DNA of 64,000 nucleotides from NCBI GenBank assembly GCA_020726505.1, contig JAHLEZ010000003.1, positions 1,984,001 to 2,048,000 on the forward strand, in the 5' to 3' direction. Of the stretch, positions 33,446-46,633 are shown one piece after another. Under the pieces are notes generated by a model. That model saw nothing but the letters and a program-made list of their open reading frames with translations. It was not told the origin of the DNA and ran no database searches. This DNA is from Leptodontidium sp. MPI-SDFR-AT-0119. Lineage: Eukaryota; Ascomycota; Leotiomycetes; Helotiales; Leptodontidiaceae. Both the position numbers and the translations under genes were made by a program. Position 1 is the first letter of the stretch. Each line of letters opens with the position of its first letter.

Positions 33446-36400
33446 ATGCTAGAAACCCCGTCTCGCTGCTTCGACAGCGAGCGTGAACTTTCCCAGCATA
33501 TCCTGCTACAAGCCATTCTGTCTTTGGAGAATATAACACACACATCTTCTGCTCTGACACGGGATGAGAAATCTGCACCTTTGGCGGTGGGACCTGCAAG
33601 ACGTGACGTGGAGAAAATTGTTAAGGATACGAAAGGCGTTATTCAGAGTTTGGCGATCTTGCATGAGGTGCTGTTTAGGAAAGACTTGAGTACTTTGGAG
33701 AAAAGTAGAAAGGGTAATTATTTGTCTGAGGGGCTGGGGGAGAGGACGGCGTATATCACGCCCCCGCCTGGATATTCGCTCCCTTTCACACACGATATGG
33801 ATGAAAATCAATTGAATGTTGGGGATGTGGAGGTGATCCAAAAGGATGACGTGGAGTATATCGCACGAATTGGGAATCAATGGTCCGCAAACGGAAAGCT
33901 GGAAGCCATTGTCTCCTCTCTGCCAACCGTCCAAACCAAGGAAACGTGTCAAGCGATCGCGCCGCATGCAACATCACAACTCTGGTTCGATCTCCCAGAA
34001 CTCATCAGAAGAGCAAGAGACTTCTTGCAGATACACTACGAAACTATACCCGGCGGGATTCCCCTTCGAGTCGTCCAACAAGTCGCTTCGTGGGAAGTAA
34101 TATTCAGCATATCACGCTCTTCGTCAACAGACAGTATCTGGAACATCGAGCACCAAGAACAGCGATTCGAGGTCTTTGAGCCTAGAGATCTTGGGTTATG
34201 TTACCGACTTAAGTGCATCTGCCCCAAAGGAGCCTTGCATTCACTAGACGTATACTGTCCGAGGAACATCTCTTCGGAATTATCTGGACTGGGAGAATTG
34301 GAGAGAGATAGCAAGGAGTACAACAGAAAGAAGTCCAAGAAGATGTCTAGTCCTGAACAAAGCGAAGATGAAGACGACGACGAGGAAGAGGAAGGAGGAG
34401 ATGGAGATGGAGATGGAGAAGCCACAGGGGAGACAGAAGAACCTGAACCAGACTATGAAGCAATCGCGGCTCGCGAAGCAGCTGAAGCAAAACAAGCGCT
34501 ACTCGAACTTAAAGAGAAGGAAATCGCTGGTATAATGGAGATGGTGGGCTGGCAGAGTGCGAAAGAACATATCCAGAAGCTGGAGGCTAAAGTGAGGACT
34601 TCGGCAAGGCAGGGGGTGGATTTGCAAGGGGAGGGGTTTGGAACGATTCTGATGGGTGGTTCGGGAACTGGTACGTACTTCATTTGTTTTAAGTTACTGC
34701 TCATCAGCTTTTTATAAGTTTGCGGAGATCAGAGTATGCAAGGGGGAAACTAGGCTGACAAGACTTCATTGAACAGGCAAAACGACATTCGCACACCAAT
34801 ACGCCGCCTACCTCTATGCAGCCGGTCTAGTCGGAACTTCAACCGTCAAGTCCACAAATGGAATCTACCTCGCCGATGGGGGCATTGCCCGTATCAAGAA
34901 CTACATCGAAAACCTCCAGGACGATGGCGGCATCCTCTTTGTGGACGACGCACATTTCCTCCTCTCTTCCGACCATAGCGGTGTCAAAGTCCTCGACTAC
35001 CTTCTCCAAAGCATCCCCCTCCACCAAACCAAAATAACATTCATTCTCTCCGGCACCGAGAAAGGCATGCAGAACATAATCGGCCATGGAAGTCGTGGTA
35101 TCGGTAGCATGTTTCCTTATTTGTTATCTTTCAAAGATTTTAGTGATGGGGAGATGGTGAGTCTTTTTCAAGGTGTGGTGAAGAGGAAGTGGGAGGGAAA
35201 GATGGAGGTTGAAGGTGGCGATGCGGGGATTTTTGTTAGAGTTGCAGCGAAGAGGTTAGGGAGGGGAACGGGGACAGAGAGGTTTGGTAATGCGAGAGCT
35301 GTTGAGGGATTTGTGGGGCAGGTTTGGGAGAGGCAGGTTGTTAGAAGGGGGGTTGAGAGGGAGACGGAGGAGGAGGCTAAAAAGGCGAAAGAGGAGGCGG
35401 GGAAATTTTTGGATGCAGGTAAGGCTTTGATGGGTATTTGATGGACATTTTCTCTTTCAATCTGAGGCAGAAGGGTTGCTAACTGGAAGAGCAGCACGGA
35501 AACCTGTTGACGATACTGAGTCTAAAGATTCGCAGCCAGACGAGATGGCCGAAAAGCCATCGGTTCCTGAAGCCGCGCAGAAAGACGTTCTCATGGAAGA
35601 GACAGGAGCGACTGTCAGCCCATCTATTGAAAGTGGCACCATGGAAGCCGAAACAGAAGCTACGAGAGCCGGCGATGAAGTTCCACTAGAAGAGAAGAGA
35701 AGAGGTTGCAGTGTCTCTGAACCGAAAACCGTCACTTCAGATGCAGAACCAGATGACATCAATCCGGTCATCGATGAATCACCCATATCGACGGAGCTTG
35801 AAAAACCGGGAGAAGCCAATGCTGAACCAAAAGAAAGCGTCGAATTCTTGGAAGAACAACCCGAAAAGAGCAAAGACACAACCAAAGATGCAGACCCACA
35901 AGTAGATCCCAAGGACTACAAATTTACCAAGGAAGATATTCTCGGCCCCGATCCATCGAAAGCAGTACTCAACAGCCTAGCATGGACTAAACTACAAAAG
36001 CTCACTGGGCTAGAGAAAGTCAAAGACTCCATCCTCAGCCTTCTCGAATTAGTCAAGGCCAACTACCAGCGAGAGATGGAGGAAAAGCCTCTATTGAAAG
36101 TCTCCCTCAATCGCCTCTTCCTCGGACCACCAGGAACTGGCAAGACACTCGTTGCAAAGCTATATGGGCAACTCCTCGCCGAGATAGGAATTCTGAGTAA
36201 AGGCGAGGTACTCCTGCGAAACCCAAGCGATTTACTGGGTACATACATCGGTGACTCGGAAGCCAACACCAAGGCTGCCCTCAACGCCGCAATCGGCAAT
36301 GTCCTGGTAATAGACGAAGCCTATATGATGTACACTGGTGGTTCAGATGGAACAGGTAACGAGAGCGACAGCTATCGACAAGGTATAATGGACACCCTCG

Positions 36401-37836
36401 TCGGCGAGATCCAATCCGAGCCAGGTGAAGATCGCTGTGTCCTGCTCCTAGGATACGACAGTGCCATGGAAGAAATGCTACAGAATTCTAATCCAGGCCT
36501 CTCCCGCCGCTTCCCCCTCGCCGATGCCTTCCGCTTCCAGAACTTCACAATACAAGAACTAGAGAGTATTTTGCGCTCGAAACTAGCCGAGCAAGTCCTT
36601 GAAGCAAGCGAAGAAGCTATTAAAGTAGCAATGGACGTCCTGTCCAAAGCTAGCCAGAGAGCCAACTTCGGTAACGGAGGAGAAGTCGAGAATCTCATCA
36701 CGAAAGCAAAAACGAATTACCAATCCCGCATCTCTCATATCCCTATCCCCGACCGACCAAAAGAGTGGGGATTCCTCCCACAAGACTTCGACCCAGACTT
36801 CGAACGAGGTAAATCTGCTACGTCGAACCTCAAGAAACTCTTCACGGACGTCGTAGGCTGTGAAGCCGTGATCCACAAACTAGAAACATACCAACGCGTT
36901 GCACTCGCTATGAAAACCCGTGATCTCGATCCGAGGCCTTATATTCCTACGAATTTCATCTTCAAGGGACCACCTGGGACGGGAAAGACTACAACTGCGA
37001 GGAAACTCGCGAGGGTGTATTATGATATGGGATTACTTTCTGAACCTGCCGTCGTGGAGTGTTCGGCGAGTGATCTGATTGGGAAATATGTCGGGCATTC
37101 TGGGCCTAAGACTGCGAAGGTCTTTGAGAAAGCTTTAGGCAGAGTTATGTTCATTGACGAGGCGTATAGACTTGCCGATGGGGGAAAGTGTAGCTACGCG
37201 AGTGAAGTGGTCAGTGAACTCGTTGATCTGTTGACGAAGCCCAAGTTTGCGGGGAAGCTTGTTGTGGTGCTTGCGGGGTACGAGGAGGAGATGAATGGAC
37301 TGCTGGGTATGAATCCTGGTCTGGCGAGTAGATTTCCGGAGGAGATTTGTTTTGGGGACTTGAGTAGGGAGGCTTGTGTTGAGATTTTGTGGTTGAAGGT
37401 TAGGGGGGCGGGTATTGAGGTTGCTGATTGTGCTAGCTTTAGTGTTGGTAAGGGAGGGGGTGCGGAGGTTTTGAGGATTATGGGACAGTTGATCAAGACG
37501 AAGGGGTGGGGTAATGCACGAGATGTTGAGACGTTGGCGAAGGGTGTTTGTAGAGAAGTCTTTTCGAGGCTGGGAGATGGTGAGGACTTGGTGTGTACGA
37601 AGGATATCGTGATGAGTGTTTTGTGGGGGATGCTGGTTGAGAGGCGGAAGAGGGGTGGTGAACATGTTGACGAGGAGGTGACTTGGGGGAATGGTGAGGT
37701 GAGGGAGGGTGGTGGGGTGGTGATGAAAGATAAGAGAAATGGGATTAAGAAGATGGAGAGGATAAAGGAGAGATTACCTGGAGAGGTGAAGAATCCGGAT
37801 GCGTTGGAGGCGTTTTTGGCTGGGATTAAGAAGTGA
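33446..37836 (+). CDS. Triple AAA+ ATPase of the CbxX/CfqX (SpoVK-like) type
   Basis: Exons 33446-34670, 34777-35418 and 35471-37836 (4,233 nt, 1,410 residues). Three AAA modules can be seen. The first has Walker A GGSGTGKTT near residue 404-412 and Walker B GILFVDDAHF. The second has GPPGTGKTL near 840 and VLVIDEAYMMY. The third has GPPGTGKTT near 1120 and VMFIDEAYRLA, followed by the NPGLASRFP arginine-finger/sensor region. The first module is the most diverged (DDAH rather than DEA). Acidic, disordered linkers precede modules one and two. The N-terminal 300 residues match nothing I recognise. Relatives form hexameric remodelling machines; fungal members are large and of unknown role. Both introns interrupt in-frame conserved sequence, so a single gene is well supported. 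Confidence 0.87.
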
Positions 37837-38408
37837 GGATATGGTTCACGGGTTTTGAAGGCGTTCAGGAGTTGGGGAACTGGGTAATGACTTTGGTGGA
37901 CTTGGATAGGATAGATTGAAATGATGATACTAGAAGCTTGAGATAAACTTCTTTAAAAATTGAATTTAAATGAAAGATATGAATCTCAATTGAATTGAAG
38001 GGTTGTTTTAAAATTCAAGAAGCAGCGATCCTTCCTTGTTGCTAAAACACTTCCACCAAGCGAGCTCACTAGCGTATCTCGCCTGTAAGCCCTCCTCCTT
38101 TCTTTTCTTCTCCTTCCTCTACTCCCGCACCTCATCCACATCACCACAAAGAAACGTTTTCTTGCTTAATCTAAGAAGCATCAACTTCCAGGAGAGGTGC
38201 GCTCTCTACTCATTCGGCTACACATCAACACCATCGAGCTTCTCAAATCCACTCACCTCATGCCTGGCACGATCGTTTCGAGACTCTAGAGCTGTCACTC
38301 AACCACATCAAGAGTTCATTTTTACGGTATGGTAACTTCCTGCCATGTGGAGATGTGAAGTATTCTAATAGATGGATAGAATCTTGAGAAACACCTCAAA
38401 CCGTCAAC
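37837..38408. other. Intergenic region
   Basis: 572 bases before the next 2EXR gene, AT-rich at the start and C/T-rich toward 38250. No gene seen. Confidence 0.4.
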
Positions 38409-39251
38409 ATGTCTTCTATTGTCCCCTCCGCAACCGCACAAGCCTTGATCAAAGGCGAACGAGAAGATTCCATATTCACCTTGTTCCCGAAGCTACCTCT
38501 TGAACTCAGACGCATGTTGTGGAAATTCGCGTTGCCCGGCCCTCGGATGATCAGAATCCTGCCAAGTGTTCGGTTCATCGTACAAGAGAATGGCAAATGT
38601 GTACTGAATCCAGAGTGGCGGCAAATGCAAATGGCGGGGTCGAAGGCAGCCTCCCCGGTCATACTCAGAGTCAACCACGAAGCTCGAGAGACAGGATTGT
38701 CGACATACAAGCTCGCATTTAAAGGTCGTCTCTCCAAGCCAATCTACTTTGACTTCGCTCAGGATTCATTGTTTTTCGCCAACGAAGAAGTGTCTAACAG
38801 CTTCGTGTGGATGAGCCTTAGTAACTCTTCCGCCGTTGATCGTGAGTACTCGAGGGTCGATATGGGGAGCGTCAGGCATATTGTGGTGGGTGTAGATGAT
38901 ACACCAGACATTCTGATTCATCGTCAAGCGTTGTATTGGCTCTTACCGTTAGTTAGATTGTTCCCGGGCTTGCAAGTTATGGGACTGGCAGGTGATAATG
39001 AAACTCTCAAACGGAACGGAGTCACCACACCAGATGCAATTACAGATAAATGCAAGAGAGACTGGGCTGAGCATCGGGCGAGAAGGGCAGCAAGGACCTC
39101 ACTTGTTTATGCGATCCCAAATTTCACCTGGATAGATTTGGGAGACGTGGAGGAGCAATGCAAGCGTGGAAATTATGGTATGTTATTTTTTACCTGGTCA
39201 ATTCTTAAAACCTCTTCCCCGAATTGTCGCTAATATCATGCAGGATTCTGA
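38409..39251 (+). CDS. 2EXR-family protein
   Basis: ATG at 38409. The opening block SIFTLFPKLPLELRRMLWKF is followed by ALPGPRMIRI, the middle block PVILRVNHEARETGLSTYKL and PIYFDFAQDSLFF, so it is a full-length member. I place a 66-base intron at 39178-39243 (GTATGT..TGCAG) and a tiny last exon ending TGA at 39251, giving 259 residues with the tail NYGF. Without splicing the frame runs to 39233. Both ends are possible. The start MSSIV... resembles that of the minus-strand copy at 50852, suggesting close paralogy. Function unknown. Confidence 0.82.
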
Positions 39252-39783
39252 TCCATTCCAACATTAAGACCTATACATTGCACTCTTCAAGTCTCAGTCA
39301 TCCAAAAGCTCTAGGCGGGAGTTTTGCAGGGGTTCTCTTTTCTATTTTTCTTTCATGCGGTGGATTTGACAGACGAAATAAAAAAGGGCGTTGCTTGAGG
39401 TACTTTAGTTTAGAGACGGCAGATGGTACAGTTTGCAGTCTACTACCCTGGGAGGCTTTCTCCGATACAGCAAGAGAGTCAACATACCGTCACATACGGA
39501 GAATAAATGCAATACACCAATCACCCCGTCTTTCTCTCAGTCCAAAGAATCCAATACAAGTATATATTATGTTCCCGTGACTTCAAGTAAAGAGAATCTT
39601 GTAGCATCTTCTCAGCTCAGTCTGCACTCACATGCTGTAAACTCATGGCCATATTCAAAGCCCCAATTGTGAATCTGAGTTCTGATTCCCCCTATCTGCT
39701 AAGGTAAACAAGCCGCTGCTAAGCTCAGTTGAATTGCTGGACGTTTTCAAAGGCTTGTCTACTCTGATTTAACTGCGAGTGGA
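39252..39783. other. Intergenic region
   Basis: Short frames only; nothing supported. Confidence 0.35.
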
Positions 39784-39996
39784 GTGTCAATAGCATCACA
39801 TGAACTGGGAGACACAAACACACCACAAAACCGATTGGCCATGTTCGAGCGCACGTGGGTTAAAGTTAAGAAAGATCAGGATGGATGGAACGCTGCTGAG
39901 ATAGATATCAGTTGGATGGATTTTGCTAATGTGGAGCTCCTTGCTGACTGCGGTGTTACGAGCTGCGTTGAAAAGATTCCGGTGCGCTTTACGTAG
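39784..39996 (+). pseudogene. Orphan C-terminal 2EXR fragment
   Basis: The frame reads FERTWVKVKKDQDGWNAAEI and then ISWMDFANVELLADCGV, like the C-terminal tail of local 2EXR proteins (compare NFTWIDLGDVEEQC in the copy upstream). No opening or middle block precedes it, so it seems to be a leftover of a deleted or rearranged copy. Confidence 0.45.
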
Positions 39997-41187
39997 GGCG
40001 AAAATGCATACGGTACTGGCCCACCATGCCTAGGTACGTTCTCTCTCTGTTTTTTGCCACTAGATTGGTTTTGGAACACATGGGTAACGTCCTTACTTCG
40101 GTAAATACGTTCTTGATACGGCAATGCTTATTGTAAAGCAAGCATAGCAGAGGTACTGGGTGTGGCCCTGAGCTCTTTGGTAGAACGGGACATAGGCAGG
40201 AATAACTTGGAGATGGTCGACACTCAGATATCAGTAGGCTCAAAACACAAGTAAATGCGTGCTTCGTACGTCGAAGTGGAACTCACAAGCGACTGCTTTC
40301 TTTGGAGTGACGTGTGGGATGAGAAAGTGATGCTTGCTTTGGAGGCAAGTGAATGCATTTTCTGCTAACTTCAACATACATGACTTAATCATCCGAGTCT
40401 TCTCTCAACAAGGGTCGTAAATCAGACGACGTACTTACGATGGCGAGCCTGAACCAAATATTCTATGACTGATATCTGTCGGGGAGGAGAAGAACTCTCG
40501 TGGAACTCTCCGGTCAGTTTTTGGTTGTTACTGTTTTAGCTGCCTCGAGGCTAGTGGTTGATCTGCTGCCGTTCGGCTCGGAAACCTGAATCGGGACATC
40601 TTTAGCGATGGGCACGCTAATTTATAGGCTTGCTGATCACCCCAAGACCGCAAAACGTTATCCCCGTTAATGATAGAAGGGCTCTCCGGGCGGTGCGGAA
40701 TGAAGCCGACCGCCAATCGAATTAGTGGTGGAATAGAGTTAGTCGTGCTGCAGAGTACAATATCTAGCCTTAGAACTCCCGGAGCTTGCCAAAAACGTGG
40801 GTCAGCTGCCGGACTTCTACTGTCCTTGCGGTGCGCGACGAGGGAAACAATTTTTCTTGGGGATATCAATTAGTAAGAAGAAACCATTTGTAGATAACAT
40901 AATTAAGTCATAATAATGAACTGCAAGCCTGTAGCTTCCAAGTGTGACAATATTGCCAGCGAGGCAACCTAAGCCCAATTGGTTTGGCGCCTCAGACCTG
41001 CAGCACGCACACCTGTCGCAGCCAGGATCCCATATTGACGTAAAGCAGATGGTACTGTAAAATCCCAAGAATTTAGAATGAGCTGTCATCCTGACGTAAG
41101 TCTCATATCCGAATCCGAGAAATTAGGACGGCAGTCCAACACAATTCTCTCCACGCCTCACACATTTTGAAAATCCGCTGCTTTCGA
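39997..41187. other. Intergenic region upstream of CFA synthase
   Basis: 1.2 kb with no supported gene; presumably promoter of the lipid-modification locus on its right side. Confidence 0.4.
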
Positions 41188-42790
41188 ATGACGAAAGAGA
41201 CAATGGTCGCTGTGGTGGTTTCTGGTCTGGAGACCCTCAAAGAAACATTTCTCGACTGGTCATGGCCGCCCGCAGTCAGTATAACACGAAACGCTGTACT
41301 CCGGACGTTTTCTGCCCTCGAGGTGGGGAGTATTCTCATCATAGATCAACCCAGTGGCATAGAACATGCCTTTGGCAAGAGTTCCTCCAAGGACAAAGAG
41401 GCTGATGTCAGGAATTCCAACACGATACCGAATGTTGAGATCGTTGTCAAGCGAGATTCATTTTGGCTGAGGCTTTTCTTGTACGCTGATATGGGGTTTG
41501 CCGAAGGCTACATGCTCGATGATTTTGAATGTAATGATTTGACATCCTTTTTTCGAGTATGTTTCCTCGTTTCAATTCTCTACCTACGTTGCCAATCTGA
41601 GACTCAGCTCACTTATGGCATTCCTTGTAGTTATTCATCGTGAACAGGCAAAAGCTAAACGATGGCATGACGGCTCTCTCGTCTCTTTCCTCCATGCTCT
41701 CTCGGCTTGGGCAATCTACAAACACACTCGCGAATTCGCTTCTCAACACAGCTGCACACTACGACATCAGCAACGACATGTTCGCAGCCTTTCTTTCTAA
41801 AGATATGACCTACTCCTGTCCTATCTGGCAGTCTACGCGCAGCAAAGCAGAGACTATGGAGACCCTAGAAGATGCCCAACAGACGAAACTCCTCCGCTTC
41901 ATCGAAGGCGCAAAACTGAAACCATCAGACCACGTTCTCGAGATCGGTACCGGATGGGGGTTCTTTGCAATCGAGGCAGTAAAGCGAACTGGCTGCCAGG
42001 TTACGTCCGTCACGCTGTCTCAAAACCAACAACAACTGGCCGAGAAGAGAATCAAGCTCGCAGGTCTAGGGCACCGAATAAAGGTCCTCTTTATGGATTA
42101 CCGTGAGATTCCAATTCCTCCAAGGCCGTATGACAAGATCGTCTCAATAGAGATGATTGAAGCGGTTGGGGAGACTCATCTTGCCGAGTACTTTGCGTGT
42201 GTCCATAGACTTTTGAAGAAAGACGGTGGCATTGCAATGTTTCAATGTATCACAATTCCAGAGGCTCAACACGCAGCAGACGCCAACAAGAGAGAGTAAG
42301 ACACCGAGCGTTATTCATTGACATATTTTGGGGCTAACTGTGTCGTGAAGCAGGTTCATTAGTCAGCATATCTTCCCAGGTGGCTACCTACCTTCGACTA
42401 TGGAGCTCCTCAACCACATCAACACACAATCCCATGGCACCTTGACGTTAGAACGGGTCGAAAATATCGGAGGGCATTACATTAAGACCTTGCGTCTCTG
42501 GCGAGAGAATTTTATTCTCAAGTTTGAAGAGAAAATCAAGCCTGCACTGTTGGAAAGCCACCCTTCGATGTCAGACGAGAGTGCTGGGGCATTCCGAAGG
42601 AAATGGGAGGTGAGCCCTTCTCAAGCTATGTCTTGATGTCGATGAAAGAAGTATCACTGCTGATGCACTATTCTGTCAGTATTACTTTTCTTATTGTGAG
42701 GCTGGGTTCTTCACGAAGACTTTGGGGGATGTCATCATCACGGTTGGGAGAGCTGGTAACATGGAGCTTCTTGAAGGGATACCACACTGA
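41188..42790 (+). CDS. Cyclopropane-fatty-acyl-phospholipid synthase (CMAS family)
   Basis: Exons 41188-41556, 41631-42295, 42354-42609 and 42680-42790 (1,401 nt, 466 residues). An N-terminal domain (VEIVVKRDSFWLRLFLYADMG, then FAEGYMLDDFECNDL) precedes the SAM-binding fold: VLEIGTGWGFF near residue 226, then VTLSQNQ, FMDYREI and YDKIVSIEMIEAVGE. The C-terminus is typical of CFA synthases (YYFSYCEAGFFTKTLGDVII). The enzyme transfers a methylene group from S-adenosylmethionine to cis double bonds of acyl chains in membrane phospholipids. The last intron is required to reach this C-terminal block. It ends 87 bases from the tail of the opposite-strand methyltransferase and leads a four-gene locus. 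Confidence 0.9.
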
Positions 42791-42877
42791 AAAACACCAC
42801 CCACTTTTCAAGTCACTTGGAACTCAAGTTCAGAATTCATAGATTATAGATAGAGCCTTAGTAGATTTCTAAATAGA

Positions 42878-44182
42878 CTACGGATTCCCAGGCTTTTCAA
42901 ATAGATAGTGTGAGACACCGTTCACCTCGCCACCTCCTGTCCCGAAGAATTCAGAGCCACCAATGTGATAGAAAATCCACCGATTATACCAAACAGCAGC
43001 ATCCTTTTCTCCATATGTATCTATCAGATCCGGCCACAATTTTTCTTTGTTGCTCGAGAAATTGGAAAGCCAGGCCTGATTTACCAACGAAGTCGTTAGC
43101 TAGAAAGTTTCCGCCAAAGTTTGTGACATACCTGCAGTGTCCTCTGGTAATTCTGGCCGCTCACCCACCACTGTTTCTGAAGATGCAGATCTCGCTGGAA
43201 GTAGAGCAATAGGTCTGCAGACGGCATTGTCCCGCCGGTGAAGAAATACCTCGACATCCAACCCTCGTCGAAATCATATGGCATGCTTCGGTGGCAGAAA
43301 ATGTGGACGAAGAGCTTGCCTCCGGGCTTCAATGCCCTTGCAACTTTGGCCATGAGTAACCCGTAGTTCTTCATATGTTCGAAAAGCTGTACTGTAAAGT
43401 TAGTAGGATTTTTATGTGCGAGATTCAACTGAACTGGGGAAGTAGCACCTACCTCGACAGACACAACGCGATCGAATTGCTCGGGTTCGAATTCGTAGTC
43501 CGCAACATCCCCAGTGATGACCTCAACATTCTTGAGATTCTTTCGCAACGCCTCCCCATCAATATACTGTTTTTGCGTTCTCGAGTTTGAAAATCCAACA
43601 ACTCTAGAAGCTGGCAGTTGTTCCGCAAAGAAGAGTGTCGCTGATCCCCAACCGCATCTACAGCACCATAATATCAGGAAAAAATTGCGTAAGATACTTG
43701 CGATCCAAATGTCTCTACTCACCCTAAGTCTAGAATCGTCATACTGTCTTTTATCTCAGCTCTGGGAATGTATTGGCGCAGCATCGCCGTCTCTGCTTCA
43801 GCAAGTGTCTCGTTCCCCGTTGAGAACAGGGAGCATGAATATTTCATTTGAGGTCCCAGGAAAGCCTTGAATATACCAGTACCAACTTCATACTGCTGCT
43901 GGTTGGCAGCTTTGGTCTCTATGGCGATAGGAAGTGTCTTCAGCTTCGCGACGTACTTCATTTTCTCGTCGGTTTCTTCTGTCAACGGTATCCTGCTGGG
44001 ATCGAAATGGCGCACTTTCATCACTTGACGTACCGCGAACTTGGCGACACTTTGAGGAATATAACCCCCATCGATAATCCAGTCTGGAGAACGCATTAAT
44101 TGAGTTTTAAATCAGTTCTTGAGCCAGGATATCGGGGGGAAATAACATGATAACAGGGTGAAGAGCACTTACCGTAGTCCAT
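42878..44182 (-). CDS. Second CMAS-family SAM methyltransferase (coclaurine N-methyltransferase-like)
   Basis: Exons 44182-44173, 44083-43723, 43657-43453, 43386-43132 and 43075-42878 (1,029 nt, 342 residues). The first exon carries only MDY plus one base. The SAM motif is [18 protein letters not shown], followed by [10 protein letters not shown] and [15 protein letters not shown]. The C-terminal half has [22 protein letters not shown] and [11 protein letters not shown]. This pattern marks the short CMAS-like group that includes plant coclaurine N-methyltransferases and bacterial fatty-acid methyltransferases; it lacks the N-terminal domain of the synthase next door. A methyl transfer to an acyl chain or small amine is expected. 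Sharing a 383-base promoter region with the FAD enzyme suggests co-expression. Confidence 0.85.
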
Positions 44183-44565
44183 GATCTTGCTTTGAGTTTC
44201 GTGCACTCGAAATTGAAAATTTTGATCCCTCTGGCTACCACTACAGTACCTGACCGAGTGGAGATGCGGTTGAGGAGTGGGCCGAATGCAAGCTGCAGCT
44301 GCACTTAACTTCGGAATCCAATTGTGCGTAAAAAAGAATTGGCCCCTCCTTTCGGACAAAACGAGAAACTGATCGGCAGAGCTAACCCTTCCTGAAGGTG
44401 AATTAGCCTTGCAAGCTGACTGCAGATGAACTAAGAAAGCTTTAGTAAGATCGCAAACACATGCCCTTCCTAGCTAGTTGAATCGAGTTTCGTAGATCTG
44501 CGTTGTCGACTCCTGCGAGCCATTTCTCCATCCCGTACTCTCTCCTCACATCGCTACAATTCCCG
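44183..44565. promoter_or_regulatory. Shared divergent promoter region
   Basis: Only 383 bases separate the start codons of the minus-strand methyltransferase and the plus-strand FAD enzyme. Regulation from common sites is therefore likely, although I cannot name a specific operator. Confidence 0.5.
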
Positions 44566-46203
44566 ATGAGCGATCCATTGAGCATGAAATTGAAAAATAA
44601 AGTTGCTATTGTTGGAAGTGGTTGTTCTGGCATTGCAGCTCTCTGGGCATTGAAAGAGACGGGTCATGATGTGTACTTGTACGAAGCAGATAGTCGTCTT
44701 GGCGGACACACAAATACGGTACAATGGAAAGTTGGCAAGTATTCTGTTGGTGTGGATACTGGATTTATTGTGCTGAACACGGCCACTTATCGTGAGTAAA
44801 ACTCATTCCATAGCGTCTCACTCAAGCTCCGAGAATGCACTTCAGACCTTTGACTTACACCTCATCTTAGCTAATTTTATTAATTTTCTCAAGAAAATGA
44901 ATATTGAAACCGAACGGACTAGAATGGACCTCTCCGTCTCACGAGACTATGGTTCTTTCGAGTGGAGCGGGCAGAATATAGCCTCTGTATTCTGCCAGAC
45001 CAAGAACCTCTTCTCGGTCCAGATGTGGCAGATGTTGTTTGACATTGTTCGATTCAATCAATTTGCCTTGGATGTCTTGATTCATGACGACGACATTGAC
45101 AATGACAAAGTCGACGGCCAGCACACCGTGACCGAGACCGAGACGATTGGAACATACTTGGAGCGGAATGGGTACTCGGATGCCTTTAGAGACGGATATT
45201 TAATCCCGATTACAGCTGCCGTATGGAGTACAAGCCCAAACATGTGCATAAATGAGTTTCCTGCCCTCACCTTGATCAGATTTCTGTGAGTTACTGCTCC
45301 CACTTATCTCGAAGCAAAGGAGTTAACATCCATTCCAGCTGGAACCATCATCAACTGTCAACAATTGCCCCGCGGCCAGAATGGCTTACATTGAAAAATG
45401 GATCCAAAACATACATAGATACTGTTACGGAAGATTTCCCGTCGGATCATGTCATGATCAACAGCCCAGTTCAGCAGATTAAGAACAACACAACCGGTGG
45501 TGTTGACGTGTATTTGGAAGGCGGCCGATCAGAAACTTTTGACCACGTAATTTTGGCGACACATGCAGATCAAGCGCTGTCGATATTAGGCTCTTCAGCA
45601 ACGGAAGATGAAAGATCAATTCTTTCGTGTTTCAAGACATCACAAAACGAGGCCGTGCTACATTCGGACCTGACACACATGCCCCAACGACGCAATGCCT
45701 GGTCCAGTTGGAACTACATGGCTCTCTCGCCACTGTCAAAAACATACACAGACACTGTCTCCCTCACGTACAACATGAATATTTTGCAGCATATCCCGGA
45801 GAACATATATGGGAATGTTCTTGTGACTCTGAATCCGCTTCATCAGCCAGACCCTGCGTTGACACAAGGCCGATTTACCTACTCGCACCCACTATACACC
45901 GCACAAGCCGTTCGAGCGCAGAAACAATTGAACAGGATCCAGAACAAACGTGGAATCAGTTTTGCTGGAGCGTGGACAAATTACGGGTTTCATGAAGATG
46001 GGTTCAGCAGTGGTCTCCGTGTTGCGCAGGAACATCTAGGTGCGACGCTTCCATTTGAGTTTGTTAACTCGACGTTGAGTAGAGGAACGAAACCAAAACT
46101 GGAGACAGTTGACCACTTGATACGAATACTTATTGTGACTATTCAAGTGCTTCTCATCCAGCCTTTAGAGATACTGGCAGGTGTCAAGAGACGATCAAGC
46201 TGA
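44566..46203 (+). CDS. FAD-dependent amine-oxidase-like oxidoreductase
   Basis: Exons 44566-44791, 44871-45285 and 45339-46203 (1,506 nt, 501 residues). The N-terminus is a dinucleotide-binding fold: VAIVGSGCSGIAALWAL (GxGxxG at residues 17-22), an acidic residue ending the second strand (LYEADSRLGGHTNTV) and VDTGFIVLN. The C-terminal FAD-contacting region reads ISFAGAWTNYGFHEDGFSSGL. This is the NAD(P)-binding Rossmann-like/amine oxidase group found beside CFA synthase and DUF1365 in bacteria. Acting on unsaturated or modified acyl chains (as in 10-methyl or furan fatty-acid pathways) is inference from that neighbourhood. It ends with a hydrophobic segment near residue 480, possibly a membrane tether. 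Confidence 0.87.
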
Positions 46204-46633
46204 GTGGGGAACCAATGCATGAGAAAAGGAGAAATTGAGCTTGGAGGTGATAGGATCAAATGAGCTGCAAAATCAACGATCATATTCTATAGCCAGCAAT
46301 TCATGATAGAGACACTGTACCGTGATATCGAATTCATTTGTTCCACGTCCCGTCTGGCAGTATTAAAGCGGGAGGATTTGGTGAACTAGTATAATTTCTC
46401 AGAAATCTGCGAGCCACGCGAATTGCACAGGTAATAAAGTAATACAAATTCAGTATCTGTGCTACCATATTTATAAAGAAATTTACAGAGTGAGCTACGA
46501 CTATTGGATTCGTCCAATGGCGGGGCAGCGACCCTGCAGTAGTGCTTTACGTGATGAGCAACGACTTCGGTCAGCTCTGATTGACAACCCTACATCACTT
46601 GTCCTCGCCAACAACACCCACCAGCTTTGAGCT
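46204..46633. other. Intergenic region
   Basis: 430 bases between the FAD enzyme and the DUF1365 gene; no coding sequence. Likely the DUF1365 promoter. Confidence 0.4.

Noticed and set aside
37135..37665. Minus-strand 176-residue frame inside the AAA+ gene
   Set aside because: Shadow of the third AAA module; no homology-like motifs and no promoter space.
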